Shown: positions 16,522 through 26,276, counted from the stretch's first letter. The stretch: 64,000 nt of DNA from Rhabdobacter roseus (GCF_014202275.1 NZ_JACHGF010000007.1:186001-250000), one strand, 5' to 3'. Numbers and translations: made by a program. The notes: generated by a model not told the origin, from the sequence alone.

Positions 16522-17376
16522 ATGAAAACGATCCTTGTTCCTACCGACTTCTCCGACAACGCCCGCCACGCCCTCCGCTGGGCGGCTCATATCGCACGGG
16601 CGAGCCAGGCCGAAATCATTGTGCTGCACGTGAATGAAAAACCCGTTTTGGCGGCTCCCTCGCGGCGGTACAGTACTTCCAGCCAAACGCTCCGAAGCCT
16701 GATCACGGAGAATACCCCCGAAGAAATGGTTCCGGCGATTCAGGAAATAGCGGCCAACCCACTTTACCACAATCTGCGCCTGCGGACCGAGGTACTTTCC
16801 GGTGCGCTGGTAAAAGTGATTCAGGAATATACCGAAGAGCAGTCCGTGGACCTGATCGTGATGGGTACCCGCGGTGCCAGCGGCATGGAAGAACTGCTCA
16901 TCGGCTCCAACACCGAAAAAGTAATCCGCTACGCGCCCTGCCCCGTACTGGCCGTTCCCAAAGGAGCGTTCACACTCCCTTTTAAGGCCGTGGTAGTACC
17001 TACTACCCTCCACGACAACCAAAAAGTAGTACTGCGGCGGTTGGCCGCGCTGCCCTCCGAGCTACTGGGAACGGCCCCGATCTACCTGCTTTACCTCAAC
17101 GACCCCGCCGGGCTGGGCAGCGAAGAGCCGGTACAGGAGCGCGCGCAGGAGTTCCTGCTCGACAGCGGCCTGGATCGGGCCGAGCTCCGGATGCTGGGTA
17201 CCTTGAGAGGCGACGAAGGCGATGCCATTCTTGAATTCGCTTCCCAGCACGAAGCCGGACTGATTGTGATGGGTACCCACCAGTTGCGGGGCCTCTCCCA
17301 CATGATCTGGGGTAGTTTGACAGAAGACACCGCCAACCACTCCCCCATTCCGGTGCTGAGTATTCCCATTCGCTAA
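16522..17376 (+). CDS. universal stress protein, tandem UspA domains
   Basis: 284 residues made of two Usp domains. The first (1-145) starts KTILVPTDFSDNARHAL and keeps the ATP-binding G-x2-G-x9-GS pattern in GTRGASGMEELLIGS; the second (about 150-284) has a degenerate version, GTHQLRGLSHMIWGS, lacking the second Gly, so perhaps only one domain binds nucleotide. The start at 16522 follows a strong promoter; the longer frame from 16492 would begin inside the -7 box. Confidence 0.92.
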   Translation: MKTILVPTDFSDNARHALRWAAHIARASQAEIIVLHVNEKPVLAAPSRRYSTSSQTLRSLITENTPEEMVPAIQEIAANPLYHNLRLRTEVLSGALVKVIQEYTEEQSVDLIVMGTRGASGMEELLIGSNTEKVIRYAPCPVLAVPKGAFTLPFKAVVVPTTLHDNQKVVLRRLAALPSELLGTAPIYLLYLNDPAGLGSEEPVQERAQEFLLDSGLDRAELRMLGTLRGDEGDAILEFASQHEAGLIVMGTHQLRGLSHMIWGSLTEDTANHSPIPVLSIPIR

Positions 17377-17490
17377 CGAGCAGGTACCTTTGGTTAAAGT
17401 ATTTTCTTTTTTCAAAGGTAGTTTTACAGGTACTTTTTTCTTTTACTACCTAATATGCAATTCATTTCTTTAACACAAACGCATTGTTTT

Positions 17491-18513
17491 ATGAGGTTCT
17501 GGTTCCGTATTATGGCAATGGCCTCCGTAGTGCTCTTCCCTACCTTAGCCATGGCTCAGTCTACCTATCCTACCCTTGGACAAATAATCTACGAGGATGC
17601 TTCTCTGGAAAAACTCCTGCCCAAAGGTACTTCGCTGGAAGTACTGGCCTCGGGCTTCGACTGGTCGGAGGGGCCCGTATGGGTGAAAGAGGGAAAGTAC
17701 CTGCTGTTCTCGGATGTACCCAAAAACACCATCTATAAATGGCAGGAGAAAGAAGGGCTGTCGGTATTCCTGACCCCTTCGGGCTACACCGGCCGGGGTA
17801 CTTACAGCGACGAGCCCGGCAGCAACGGCCTTACCCTCGACAACCAGGGGCGGCTCATTGCCTGCGAGCACGGCGACCGGCGCATTACGGCCATGCCGCT
17901 GGACGTAGGTGGCAAGCTCACCCTGGCCGATCGCTACCAGGGCAAACGCTTCAACAGCCCCAACGACGTAGTACAGCACCCCACCAACGGCAGCTACTAC
18001 TTCACGGACCCGCCCTACGGCCTGGCCAAAAAGGATAAAGACCCAACCCGTGAACTCCCCTACTTTGGTGTGTACCGCGTTACCCCAGAGGGCGAGGTAA
18101 GCCTGCTCATTCAGGACCTCACCCGCCCCAACGGCCTGGCGTTCTCGCCCGACGGCAAGATCCTCTACGTAGCCCAGTCCGACGCGAGCCGGGCCGTCTG
18201 GATGGTCTACCCGGTGCTGGAAAACGGCAACGTAGGCTCCGGCAAGCTGCTTTTCGACGCCACGCCAATGGTCAAAAAAGGATTGCCCGGCCTGCCCGAC
18301 GGCTTCAAGGTAGACCAGGACGGCAGGCTGTGGGCCACTGGGCCGGGCGGCGTGCTGGTACTTAGCCCGGCAGGAAAGCTACTGGGCCGCATCGACACCG
18401 GACAGGCCACCGCCAACTGCGCCTGGGGCGACGACGGAAGTACCCTTTACATCACCGCCGACGGGTACCTGTGCCGGATCAAAACCACCACCCGAGGGGC
18501 GAACCTTAGATAA
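17491..18513 (+). CDS. secreted SMP-30/gluconolactonase-family lactonase
   Basis: Six-bladed beta-propeller hydrolase probably acting on sugar lactones in the periplasm. From the ATG at 17491 there are 340 residues with a Sec signal peptide ending LAMAQ. Propeller motifs: GFDWSEGPVWV, GSNGLTLDNQGRLIACEHGDRR, FNSPNDVV, RPNGLAFSPDG and LPDGFKVDQDGRLWATGPGG, with the metal-binding Glu (SEGP), Asn (SPND) and Asp residues present. Upstream ATG at 17455 would add 12 residues before the signal peptide. Monocistronic. Confidence 0.9.
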   Translation: MRFWFRIMAMASVVLFPTLAMAQSTYPTLGQIIYEDASLEKLLPKGTSLEVLASGFDWSEGPVWVKEGKYLLFSDVPKNTIYKWQEKEGLSVFLTPSGYTGRGTYSDEPGSNGLTLDNQGRLIACEHGDRRITAMPLDVGGKLTLADRYQGKRFNSPNDVVQHPTNGSYYFTDPPYGLAKKDKDPTRELPYFGVYRVTPEGEVSLLIQDLTRPNGLAFSPDGKILYVAQSDASRAVWMVYPVLENGNVGSGKLLFDATPMVKKGLPGLPDGFKVDQDGRLWATGPGGVLVLSPAGKLLGRIDTGQATANCAWGDDGSTLYITADGYLCRIKTTTRGANLR

Positions 18514-18637
18514 AAAACGCACTTTATTAGCTTTTTGCAAGAATCCCGATAAAATCCAATTTACTTTTTGATAAATGTTTCAATATCACGAACTTCGTGG
18601 CGAATTTGGTGTGAACAGGAAATTTTGAACGTGAGGA

Positions 18638-20584
18638 ATGCTTGAGAATCGTCGTTTTGTTATTATTGGAGCTTTTTTAATGGTCGGCGTCGCCTACCTG
18701 ATGCGTCTTTTTTATCTGCAAGTACTCGACGAAAGTTATTCCATCGAATCGTCCAGCAACTCCATCAAACGGATCGTGGAAGTACCCTTCCGAGGGCAAA
18801 TCTACGATCGCTACGGGAATCTTATTGTGTACAATACGCCCGTCTATGACTTGCTCGTGACGCCTTACAAAGCTCGGATTCAGGATACACTTACCTTCTG
18901 CAACCTGCTGGGCATTGAGCGGCACGATTTTGACAGCCTCATGACCGCCGCCCGCTCCTACTCCCGCTTCAAGCCTTCGCTTTTTCTGCGGCAGCTTTCC
19001 AAAGAAGACTTTGCCCGCATCCAGGACATCATGGTAGATTATCCGGGCTTCGAGTTTGCCAAGAGCTCGCTCCGTACCTACTCCTCCCAAACGCTGGCTA
19101 ATACGCTGGGCTACGTAAGTGAAATTTCCCGGGGCCAGCTCGAAAAGCAAGAATCGTACTACTACCGCCAGGGCGACTACGTAGGCCAGAACGGCATTGA
19201 GAAGTACTACGAAGAGCAGCTGCGGGGCAAACGGGGAATCAAGTTTATCATGCAAAACGTCAGTGGTGTCGCCAAGGGCTCCTGGAAAGACGGCGAGCTG
19301 GACACGCTGGCCGTGGCGGGGCAAAACCTGTATACGGGCATCGACCTGGAAGTACAGCAGTACGCCGATAGCCTCATGGTCAACAAGGTAGGTAGTGTGG
19401 TAGCCATTGAGCCCAAAACCGGCCAGATCATCGCGATGGTGTCTGCCCCTACCTATGACCCAAACATACTGGCTAGCAGGCATTTTTCAAAAAATTACTC
19501 CGAGCTAGCAGCCAATCCCTACAAGCCGCTCTTCAACCGGCCCGTCATGGCCAGCTACCGCCCCGGCTCTACCTTCAAGCTCATCCAGGCGCTCATTGCC
19601 CTCCAGGAGGGGGTGATCTCGCCCAACACGGGCTTTAGCCATGCGGGGTCTCCCGTAAAGTGCCACGGGCACCCCGGTACTGGTACGGTGGCCTCGGCCG
19701 TACGCTACTCTTGCAATCCGTATTTTTACCACGTATTCCGGCGGCTCATCTATAACAACGAGCTGAATAACACCTTCAAGGCTTCTGCCGAAGGGCTCGA
19801 GCTCTGGAACAGTCACGCTTCCAAGTTTGGCATCGGCGACCGGCTGGGCGTGGACCTACCCAGCGAGTACAAGGGCAACCTGCCCGACGCCAAGTACTAT
19901 GACAAAATTTACGGCGAAAAACGCTGGAAATTTTCGAACGTATACTCCCTGAGTATCGGGGAGGGAGAGCTCCTGATTACCCCCCTAAAAATGGCCAACG
20001 TGGCGGCCATCATTGCCAATCGGGGGTACTTTTATACTCCGCACGTGGTGAGTGGCATTGGTGAGAAAAACAAACCCCTGCCCGAATACACCGTCCGCCA
20101 CGAAACGGGGATTGATCCCCGTCATTTTGAAACCATCATTCCGGGCATGATCGGGGCCGTGGAAAACGGTACCGTACTGGGCCTAGCCCGCATTGACAGC
20201 ATCCAGATCGCCGGGAAGACGGGTACTTCGCAGAATAGAAAAGGCAAAGACCACTCCATCTTCATTGCCTTTGCCCCCGCCCACGACCCTAAGATAGCCA
20301 TTGCCGTTTTTGTGGAGAATGGCGGCTTCGGTGGCTCGGCGGCCGCGCCCGTAGCGAACCTCCTGATTGAAAGGTACCTGAAAAGAAAAACCAAAAACAA
20401 GGCTTTGGAAAACTACGTGCTGTCCAAAAACTACATGCCAAACGTAGTACTGCCCAACGCCCCCAAAAAGGTAGTTCCTAAGGATTCTTCCGGCCAAAAG
20501 AAAGAGACACTTCCGCCCCTGGCCAAGCACCAAAACCAACCCGCCAAGCGCAACGAAGAGCCGCTTGCTTCCTCGGGCAAGTAA
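18638..20584 (+). CDS. mrdA: penicillin-binding protein 2 (elongasome transpeptidase)
   Basis: Class B PBP of lateral wall synthesis, 648 residues. N-terminal membrane anchor (about 7-28), dimerisation domain, then transpeptidase domain with STFK (Ser311 nucleophile), SCN (358-360) and KTGT (527-530). The PFRGQIYDRYGN segment at 50-61 is typical of PBP2. A hydrophilic Lys/Pro-rich tail ends the protein. The rodA gene follows after 68 bases, the standard PBP2-RodA pairing. Confidence 0.95.
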   Translation: MLENRRFVIIGAFLMVGVAYLMRLFYLQVLDESYSIESSSNSIKRIVEVPFRGQIYDRYGNLIVYNTPVYDLLVTPYKARIQDTLTFCNLLGIERHDFDSLMTAARSYSRFKPSLFLRQLSKEDFARIQDIMVDYPGFEFAKSSLRTYSSQTLANTLGYVSEISRGQLEKQESYYYRQGDYVGQNGIEKYYEEQLRGKRGIKFIMQNVSGVAKGSWKDGELDTLAVAGQNLYTGIDLEVQQYADSLMVNKVGSVVAIEPKTGQIIAMVSAPTYDPNILASRHFSKNYSELAANPYKPLFNRPVMASYRPGSTFKLIQALIALQEGVISPNTGFSHAGSPVKCHGHPGTGTVASAVRYSCNPYFYHVFRRLIYNNELNNTFKASAEGLELWNSHASKFGIGDRLGVDLPSEYKGNLPDAKYYDKIYGEKRWKFSNVYSLSIGEGELLITPLKMANVAAIIANRGYFYTPHVVSGIGEKNKPLPEYTVRHETGIDPRHFETIIPGMIGAVENGTVLGLARIDSIQIAGKTGTSQNRKGKDHSIFIAFAPAHDPKIAIAVFVENGGFGGSAAAPVANLLIERYLKRKTKNKALENYVLSKNYMPNVVLPNAPKKVVPKDSSGQKKETLPPLAKHQNQPAKRNEEPLASSGK

Positions 20585-20652
20585 GGCGTCTAGCTTTTCG
20601 TCGCGCCGATTTTATCAGAACTGATACGTACCCTCATTGTTAATTAGTACCC

Positions 20653-21936
20653 ATGGCTCGCCAGCAAACTTTAACTCAAAATCTCGACTGGGTCGCCGTC
20701 CTCATCTACCTGCTCTGCGTCATGATGGGCTGGTTCAATATCTACGCGGCGGTGTACAGCCCCGAAGTACCCACCAGCATTTTTGACATGTCGCACAATG
20801 CCGGCAAGCAGCTCATGTGGATCGGAACGACCCTGCTGCTGATCCTGTGCATTCTGGTGATCGACTATAAGTTTTACGAAACCTTCGCGTTCATTATCTA
20901 CGGGTTGTTTATTCTGTTGCTGATGCTGGTGCTGGTCATCGGGGCCGACATCAACGGTTCGCGCTCCTGGATCAGAATAGGTACCTTCCAAATTCAGCCC
21001 GCCGAATTTGCCAAGCTGGCCACCAGCCTGGCCCTGGCCAAGTACCTCAGCGACCCGACCATTAGCCTCACGCGCAAGCTCAAAGACTACCTGCCCATTG
21101 CGGGGCTCATCGGGCTACCGGCCGTGCTCATTTTGCTCTCCAACGAAACGGGCTCCATGCTGGTTTTTGCGTCGTTCACGATCATGCTCTACCGCGAAGG
21201 CCTGCCGGGATTCATCCCCGCCATCGGCATCGTGATGGCCGTGCTTGTGATCCTGACGCTGCTGGTAGCGAAGTGGTACATTGTAATAGGCATCCTGCTC
21301 ATTGCGGGCCTGGCCCTGTGGCTGATGCCCACGGGTACCCGCCGTCGGGGCGGCTTCGTCGCCACGCTGCTGGTGAGCAGCCTCATGATTGGCGTCGTCT
21401 TTGGGGTTGATTTTTTTATCAATAATGTACTTCAAAAGCACCAGCGCAGCCGGATTGTGGTCCTGCTTGACCCCGACTCCGACCCGCGCGGCGCGGGCTG
21501 GAACGTCATTCAGTCCAAGATCGCCATCGGCTCCGGGCGCTTGTTCGGAAAGGGATTTCTGGAAGGTACCCAAACGAAGTTCGATTTTGTGCCCGAGCAA
21601 AGTACCGACTTCATTTTCTGTACCGTGGGCGAAGAGCACGGCTTCATTGGAAGTACCATCGTGGTGGCGCTGTTTGTGGCGCTCATCGCCCGCCTGATCG
21701 TGCTGGCCGAGCGACAGCGTACCCGCTTTGCGCGGGTGTACGGCTACTGCGTGGCGGGCATTATTTTCTTTCACTTTCTGATCAACATCGGCATGACCAT
21801 CGGCCTCATGCCCGTCATTGGCATTCCGCTGCCCTTTTTTAGCTACGGCGGCTCTTCGTTGTGGTCTTTTTCGGTACTTCTGTTTATCTTCCTGAAAATA
21901 GACTCTCAGCGCCCGTTCACGCTGTCGCGTACCTAG
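20653..21936 (+). CDS. rodA: rod shape-determining protein RodA
   Basis: SEDS-family peptidoglycan glycosyltransferase that works with PBP2; 427 residues, about ten membrane helices. Family landmarks: INGSRSWIRIG, QPAEFAKLATSLALAKYL, SNETGSMLVF, GWNVIQSKIAIGSG, FIFCTVGEEHGFIGS and PVIGIPLPFFSYGGSS near the C-terminus. Length is somewhat above the enterobacterial protein because of a longer middle loop. The kinase-like gene begins only 9 bases after the stop. Confidence 0.95.
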   Translation: MARQQTLTQNLDWVAVLIYLLCVMMGWFNIYAAVYSPEVPTSIFDMSHNAGKQLMWIGTTLLLILCILVIDYKFYETFAFIIYGLFILLLMLVLVIGADINGSRSWIRIGTFQIQPAEFAKLATSLALAKYLSDPTISLTRKLKDYLPIAGLIGLPAVLILLSNETGSMLVFASFTIMLYREGLPGFIPAIGIVMAVLVILTLLVAKWYIVIGILLIAGLALWLMPTGTRRRGGFVATLLVSSLMIGVVFGVDFFINNVLQKHQRSRIVVLLDPDSDPRGAGWNVIQSKIAIGSGRLFGKGFLEGTQTKFDFVPEQSTDFIFCTVGEEHGFIGSTIVVALFVALIARLIVLAERQRTRFARVYGYCVAGIIFFHFLINIGMTIGLMPVIGIPLPFFSYGGSSLWSFSVLLFIFLKIDSQRPFTLSRT

Positions 21937-21945
21937 CCCCGTCCT

Positions 21946-22968
21946 ATGGCCCTTATTAGCAGGAAGAAAATTCCGTATCCGATCAGCCCGCTGCTTCGGG
22001 AGTACCTCACTAAAAACCAGCGGGAGGTACCTTTGCGCATTCACTTCAAGGACCTGCTGCGGTTTTCCAACGCCATTTCGCTCTACGATCCCAAGGGAAA
22101 CGATACGCTCTGGATCTCGGTTTTTTACGAACCCAGCGATACCGACGAGATTTTCTACGCCCTCAAAACCATTTATGCGCACCTCAAAGCCGACGGTGAT
22201 CTCTCCATCCTGAGCCACCTTTCCGTCGACCGGGTGGATCTGTGTACCTACGGCAATACACGCCCCTTCCGGATTCGGATCGTCAACCAAATCAACGACA
22301 ACTTCGACTATTTTTACGTAAAAAACGCCGATGCTTCGCGGGTGTACGGGCTGGAGCTGGAAGATATTTTTTCGCCCAATCAGGTGAGCTACCTCACCAG
22401 CGGCGAGTCTTTGGTGGAGGAACATATTGTGGGAATTCCCGGCGACGTGTTCATGAAGTCGCACCTGAGCGATCCTAACCTCAACCCGATTCGATTGTGT
22501 AAAGAATTCGTGAAGTTCAACGAGCGCTGCTTTGTGCGGTTGCTGGGCGATATGCATTCCAGCAATTTTATCGTTGACATCACTCCGGACTTTGAGGAAA
22601 TCTACTACCGGCTGCGGGCCATTGATTTCGACCAGCAGTCGTACGAAGGCAAGAAGTCGGTGTACATGCCGCAGTATTTCCGGCAGAATAACGCCATCAT
22701 TGAGCTGGGAATGAAGTACATGACGCCCGAAAGCGTACGCCAGTACCAGATCGAGGAGCGCTCGCAGATCGCCACCCGGATGCGCATCGAAAAGTCGCGC
22801 GCCAACGACATCCTGGACGTGATGTCCGAAGACCGCATCTCCAGCCCCGACTACGTAGCTCAACTCCGCCGGGAGCTGGCCCGCCACTACCGCCACCAGG
22901 GCTTTATGGAATGCCGCACCATGGGGCAGCTGGTACGCCGGAGCCTGCAGCTCCTATCCGCCCACTAG
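21946..22968 (+). CDS. uncharacterised protein with kinase-like (APH/HipA-type) catalytic motifs
   Basis: 340-residue soluble protein I do not recognise as a named family. The middle and C-terminal parts resemble aminoglycoside-phosphotransferase-type kinases: a candidate ATP-anchoring Lys126 in YFYVKNADASR, a hinge-like LVEEHIVGIPGD (156-167), a catalytic-loop-like LLGDMHSSNFIVD with Asp202 and Asn207, and a metal-binding-like AIDFDQQS with Asp227/Asp229. No glycine-rich loop is evident. The gene is 9 bases after rodA on the same strand, so it is probably expressed with PBP2-RodA. The kinase fold is inference; its substrate is unknown. It converges with the DUF423 gene, overlapping by 4 bases. 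Confidence 0.7.
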   Translation: MALISRKKIPYPISPLLREYLTKNQREVPLRIHFKDLLRFSNAISLYDPKGNDTLWISVFYEPSDTDEIFYALKTIYAHLKADGDLSILSHLSVDRVDLCTYGNTRPFRIRIVNQINDNFDYFYVKNADASRVYGLELEDIFSPNQVSYLTSGESLVEEHIVGIPGDVFMKSHLSDPNLNPIRLCKEFVKFNERCFVRLLGDMHSSNFIVDITPDFEEIYYRLRAIDFDQQSYEGKKSVYMPQYFRQNNAIIELGMKYMTPESVRQYQIEERSQIATRMRIEKSRANDILDVMSEDRISSPDYVAQLRRELARHYRHQGFMECRTMGQLVRRSLQLLSAH

Positions 22969-23345
22969 GCTAGCTTTGCCGCCGCCAAGAATAAAAGTAC
23001 CCAGCCCGCCATCAGCAGCAGCCCTCCGATGGGTGCCACCGCGCCAAACTTAGTAATGCCCGTAAAGCAGATGGCGTACAGCGCCCCCGAGAAGATAAGT
23101 ACCCCCGCCGCAAAGGCATAGCCCGACCAGCCCAGCCACCGGCTGGCGTCTTCGCCCGCCCGCTGGGACAAAATACCCACCAGCACCAGCGCCAGCGCGT
23201 GGTAAAACTGGTACTTTACAGCCGTCTCGAAGGTATCGGCGCGCCCGGAGGCTTCCAGGCTGGCCCGCAGGGCGTGCGCGCCGAAAGCCCCCAGCCCAAC
23301 GGCCAAAGTACCCAGCAGGGCACCCGCTTGTATCATGAATTTCAT
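22965..23345 (-). CDS. DUF423 family membrane protein
   Basis: 126 residues, four predicted membrane helices. GALLGTLAVGLGAFGAHALR at the N-terminus and the YQFYHALALVLVG and IFSGALYAICFTG segments are characteristic of DUF423 (YgdD-type) proteins, small inner-membrane proteins of unknown function. It overlaps the end of the convergent kinase-like gene by 4 bases. Confidence 0.9.
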   Translation of the reverse strand: MKFMIQAGALLGTLAVGLGAFGAHALRASLEASGRADTFETAVKYQFYHALALVLVGILSQRAGEDASRWLGWSGYAFAAGVLIFSGALYAICFTGITKFGAVAPIGGLLLMAGWVLLFLAAAKLA

Positions 23346-23466
23346 AGGAATCGGTCGTATGGTTGGTCAAATCACGAGCTCAAAGGTACGGGCTGCGCGC
23401 AGGGGAATCAACTTCGTCTTTCATTTTTCTTCGCTAAATTGCGCCCCGAAAGACAAAGACTGATCT

Positions 23467-24522
23467 ATGCCCTTGCAACGCTTCGTAGCGCTCTGGACGC
23501 ACCGTTACCACAAGTACTCCCATATTTTCCGGGCCCACCGGCTGGCTTACCAGGCCTGGATATACTTTATCATCAAGAAAAAGCAACTACCCCAAGGTAC
23601 CCGGCTGGTGGCTATCGTACGCACGGAGCACTTCGGCGACATCGTGGCGGCAGAGCCGCTCTCCAGGTACCTGCGTAGCCTTCATCCCCACGACCACCTC
23701 GTTTGGTTCGTGAAGCCGGTCTTTCGGGAACTCGTGGACGTCAACCCTCACCTGGACGAGACTTTTGCCGAGTACTGCGTGACCCAGCGCCGGGTACTGC
23801 TGCAAACGGGTGTTTTTGACAAGGTGTACCCCTTGCAGTTTCGCAACAACGACCACTGCCCTCGCTGCCAGGTTTTTATGGACAATCCCATCTCCGACGC
23901 CGCCGGTGTCAACGTCCATACGTACTTTAATTTTGGGCATCTGCTTCAGGTTTTTGCTCTTACGGGTGGTATTAACATGCCGCTGCCCCCGGAGACCGAC
24001 GATCAGCCCCGCGTGTACCTCCAGGAAAAACACCGGCAAAAAGTAGACGACCTGGCGCTGAGCCAGCCCTTTATTGTGCTGCATACGCAGTCTAATTTCG
24101 CACCCAAAGACTGGCCTATCAACAAGTGGCAGCAGCTGGTGCATTGGCTCCTGGACAAGTACCCCTACCAGGTAGTAGAGATTGGCCTGCGCAGCAACCT
24201 GGGCCTGGAGCACCCGCGCTACCAAAACCTGTGCGGAAAACTCTCGATTCTCGAAACGGCGGAGGTGATTCGGCGGGCGGCCTATTTCATCGGGCTGGAC
24301 AGCGGCCCTTCGCATTTGGCGAACGCCACAGGTACCTTTGGCTTTATCCTGATGGGATCGCTGAACGAATTTCCGGTGTATAATCCCTACTCGGGGCGCT
24401 ACGGCCGGGAAGAACAGTGCGTGCTGATCCGGGAATTGGGGGTACCTTGCGCCGGACTTTCCCTCGAGCGGGTACAGCGGCCCATCGAAGCCGTGCTGGG
24501 AGCCGGGGAGCCTCAGGCGTAG
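23467..24522 (+). CDS. glycosyltransferase family 9 (heptosyltransferase-like)
   Basis: 351 residues, no signal peptide. N-terminal Rossmann-like half with RTEHFGDIVAAEPLSRYLR, C-terminal half with FIVLHTQSNFAPKDWPINKW and the GT9 acceptor/donor motif GLDSGPSHLANATGT. GT9 enzymes transfer heptose or related sugars to lipopolysaccharide core. It is not within an obvious LPS cluster here. The last 10 bases overlap the convergent yggS gene. Confidence 0.88.
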   Translation: MPLQRFVALWTHRYHKYSHIFRAHRLAYQAWIYFIIKKKQLPQGTRLVAIVRTEHFGDIVAAEPLSRYLRSLHPHDHLVWFVKPVFRELVDVNPHLDETFAEYCVTQRRVLLQTGVFDKVYPLQFRNNDHCPRCQVFMDNPISDAAGVNVHTYFNFGHLLQVFALTGGINMPLPPETDDQPRVYLQEKHRQKVDDLALSQPFIVLHTQSNFAPKDWPINKWQQLVHWLLDKYPYQVVEIGLRSNLGLEHPRYQNLCGKLSILETAEVIRRAAYFIGLDSGPSHLANATGTFGFILMGSLNEFPVYNPYSGRYGREEQCVLIRELGVPCAGLSLERVQRPIEAVLGAGEPQA

Positions 24523-25181
24523 AGGCGGGCGCCAAAGATGGCGCTGCCCACCCGCACCAGGGTACTTCCTTCCTCTACGGCCAGGAGGTAATCGCCACTC
24601 ATGCCCATCGACAACTCCCGCAGCTGGATGCGTTCGTTCGGCAAGGACTTTAGCGAATCAAAAAAAGTACGCAGCACCCGGAACTCCTTCCGGACCTGGG
24701 CCTGGTCGTCGGTGTTGGTGGCCATGCCCATCAGTCCCACAATCCGGATGTGATGCATTTGGATCAGTTCTTCGGACTCCAGCAGCGCCCGCGCTTCCGG
24801 CTCCGACAGGCCAAACTTCGTTTCTTCTTCGGCAATATGGATTTGCAGCAAACAGTCGATCACCCGGTTGTTTTTGCCGGCCTGCTTATTGATCTCCGCC
24901 AGCAACTTGAGGCTGTCCACGGAGTGGATCAGCGCCACAAACGGCGCAATGTACTTCACTTTGTTGGTTTGCAGGTGCCCGATCAGGTGCCACTCGATGT
25001 CTTTGGGCAAGGCCTCGTACTTCTCGACCATCTCCTGTACTTTATTTTCACCAAACCGCCTGAACCCCGCTTCGTAGGCCTGCTGCAGTACTTCCACGGG
25101 TTTGGTTTTTGTGACGGCCACCAGCCGGGCTTTAGACTGTAGCTGCTGCTCGATATGGGCAATGTTTTCTCTAATACTCAT
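24513..25181 (-). CDS. yggS: YggS/PROSC-family pyridoxal phosphate homeostasis protein
   Basis: Single-domain alanine-racemase-like barrel that binds PLP and keeps vitamin B6 pools balanced; 222 residues, normal length. The PLP lysine lies in LVAVTKTKPVE near residue 25; other motifs are FGENKVQEM, WHLIGHLQTNKVKY, IHSVDS and the C-terminal LSMGMSGDYLLAVEEGST-type phosphate site with RVGSAIFG. Convergent with and overlapping the GT9 gene. Confidence 0.93.
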   Translation of the reverse strand: MSIRENIAHIEQQLQSKARLVAVTKTKPVEVLQQAYEAGFRRFGENKVQEMVEKYEALPKDIEWHLIGHLQTNKVKYIAPFVALIHSVDSLKLLAEINKQAGKNNRVIDCLLQIHIAEEETKFGLSEPEARALLESEELIQMHHIRIVGLMGMATNTDDQAQVRKEFRVLRTFFDSLKSLPNERIQLRELSMGMSGDYLLAVEEGSTLVRVGSAIFGARLYA

Positions 25182-25242
25182 TGTATTTTACCATTAAACT
25201 ATTGACTGCTAGGTACTTAATTTATTTACAGAAATAATACCC

Positions 25243-25250
25243 TATATTTG
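25243..25250 (+). promoter_or_regulatory. candidate -7 box of the coiled-coil protein gene
   Basis: TATATTTG, exact TAnnTTTG match, 63 bases before the start codon; TTTA occupies the -33 position instead of TTG. Confidence 0.5.
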
Positions 25251-25313
25251 TGTTTTTAAGTACCCCTAAAATTCCAGTTAGCCCGTTTATTAAACACATT
25301 TTCTGATTAACGT

Positions 25314-26276
25314 ATGGACTACAATCAAGAGCAGAAGCGTGATCGAAAAAACCTTCTGTGGGCCGCCCTAGCCGTATTAGCCTTGCTCAACGTGGTGCTT
25401 TTGTACTTTTTCTACCAGGAGAGGCAGGAAAACGAAACCAAAGATACGATCATTGCCGCCAAGACGGAGGAAGTTCTGAGTACGAAAATAAAATTCGATT
25501 CCATTTCCGTGCAGCTCGACGCCAAGATTGCCGAGATTCAGCAACTGGGAGGCAGCGTGGATTCGCTGATTTCGCTCAAAGCGCAGTTGGAAAAAGACAT
25601 GCAGTCCCTAAAAGACATGAACACCTACTCGGCCCGGAAGTACGAGGATAAAATTAAAAACTACGTAGCCATCCTGGCCCAGAAAGATACGGAGATTGTA
25701 AGGCTGCGCGAAGAGCTAGGCATCGTGACGGCTCAGAACGAGGAGCTGAGCGAAAAACTATCGGGCCTGGAAACCGAGCGGGAAAGCCTGCAAAGCGAGC
25801 GGCAGGCCCTGAGCGACTCCATGAGTACCTTTGCGGCCCAAAACCGGGAGCTGAGCGAAAAAGTGTCGCTGGCCTCGGCCCTGCGCGCCGAATCCATCAG
25901 CGTGAACTCCATCACTTCCAAAGGCAAGGAGCGGGACGGCGGCAACTACCGCGCTCGCCGGATCGATAAGCTTAAGGTGACCTTCAAACTGGCCGATAAT
26001 CCCATTGCCCGCCAAAACCAAAAGGAGATTTACCTGCGCGTGCTGGACCCCAACGGCGCGGTACTATCCGACATGGCAACGGGCTCGGGTGCCTTCCTTC
26101 ACAACGGCCGCGAGATGATTTATAGCTCCAAAGAACTCATTAACTTCACCAACAGCCGCCAGGAAGTAAGCATCATGTACGGGCGGGGCGGGCTACCGCT
26201 CAAAGACGGCAAGTACGCCGTGGAACTGTACAGCGAAGGTTTCCGGATCGGGCAGGGGGAGTTTACGGTCAAGTAG
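25314..26276 (+). CDS. membrane-anchored coiled-coil protein, unknown function
   Basis: 320 residues: basic N-terminus, one membrane helix (about 14-33), then a long charged coiled coil (about 40-190) rich in Glu, Lys, Leu and Ser, and a C-terminal beta-rich domain (about 205-320) beginning RRIDKLKVTFKLADNPIA and ending GEFTVK. The bulk would be periplasmic. Similar proteins with this layout occur across Cytophagales without known function; a structural role in the envelope is a guess. It is monocistronic, with a -7 box upstream and a strong terminator downstream. Confidence 0.8.
   Translation: MDYNQEQKRDRKNLLWAALAVLALLNVVLLYFFYQERQENETKDTIIAAKTEEVLSTKIKFDSISVQLDAKIAEIQQLGGSVDSLISLKAQLEKDMQSLKDMNTYSARKYEDKIKNYVAILAQKDTEIVRLREELGIVTAQNEELSEKLSGLETERESLQSERQALSDSMSTFAAQNRELSEKVSLASALRAESISVNSITSKGKERDGGNYRARRIDKLKVTFKLADNPIARQNQKEIYLRVLDPNGAVLSDMATGSGAFLHNGREMIYSSKELINFTNSRQEVSIMYGRGGLPLKDGKYAVELYSEGFRIGQGEFTVK

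Noticed and set aside
21115-22896. 593-codon open frame on the minus strand across rodA and the kinase-like gene
   Set aside because: It lies opposite two genes with clear family motifs; its His/Gln/Arg-rich translation has no domain character. Long antisense frames are a by-product of the codon usage here.
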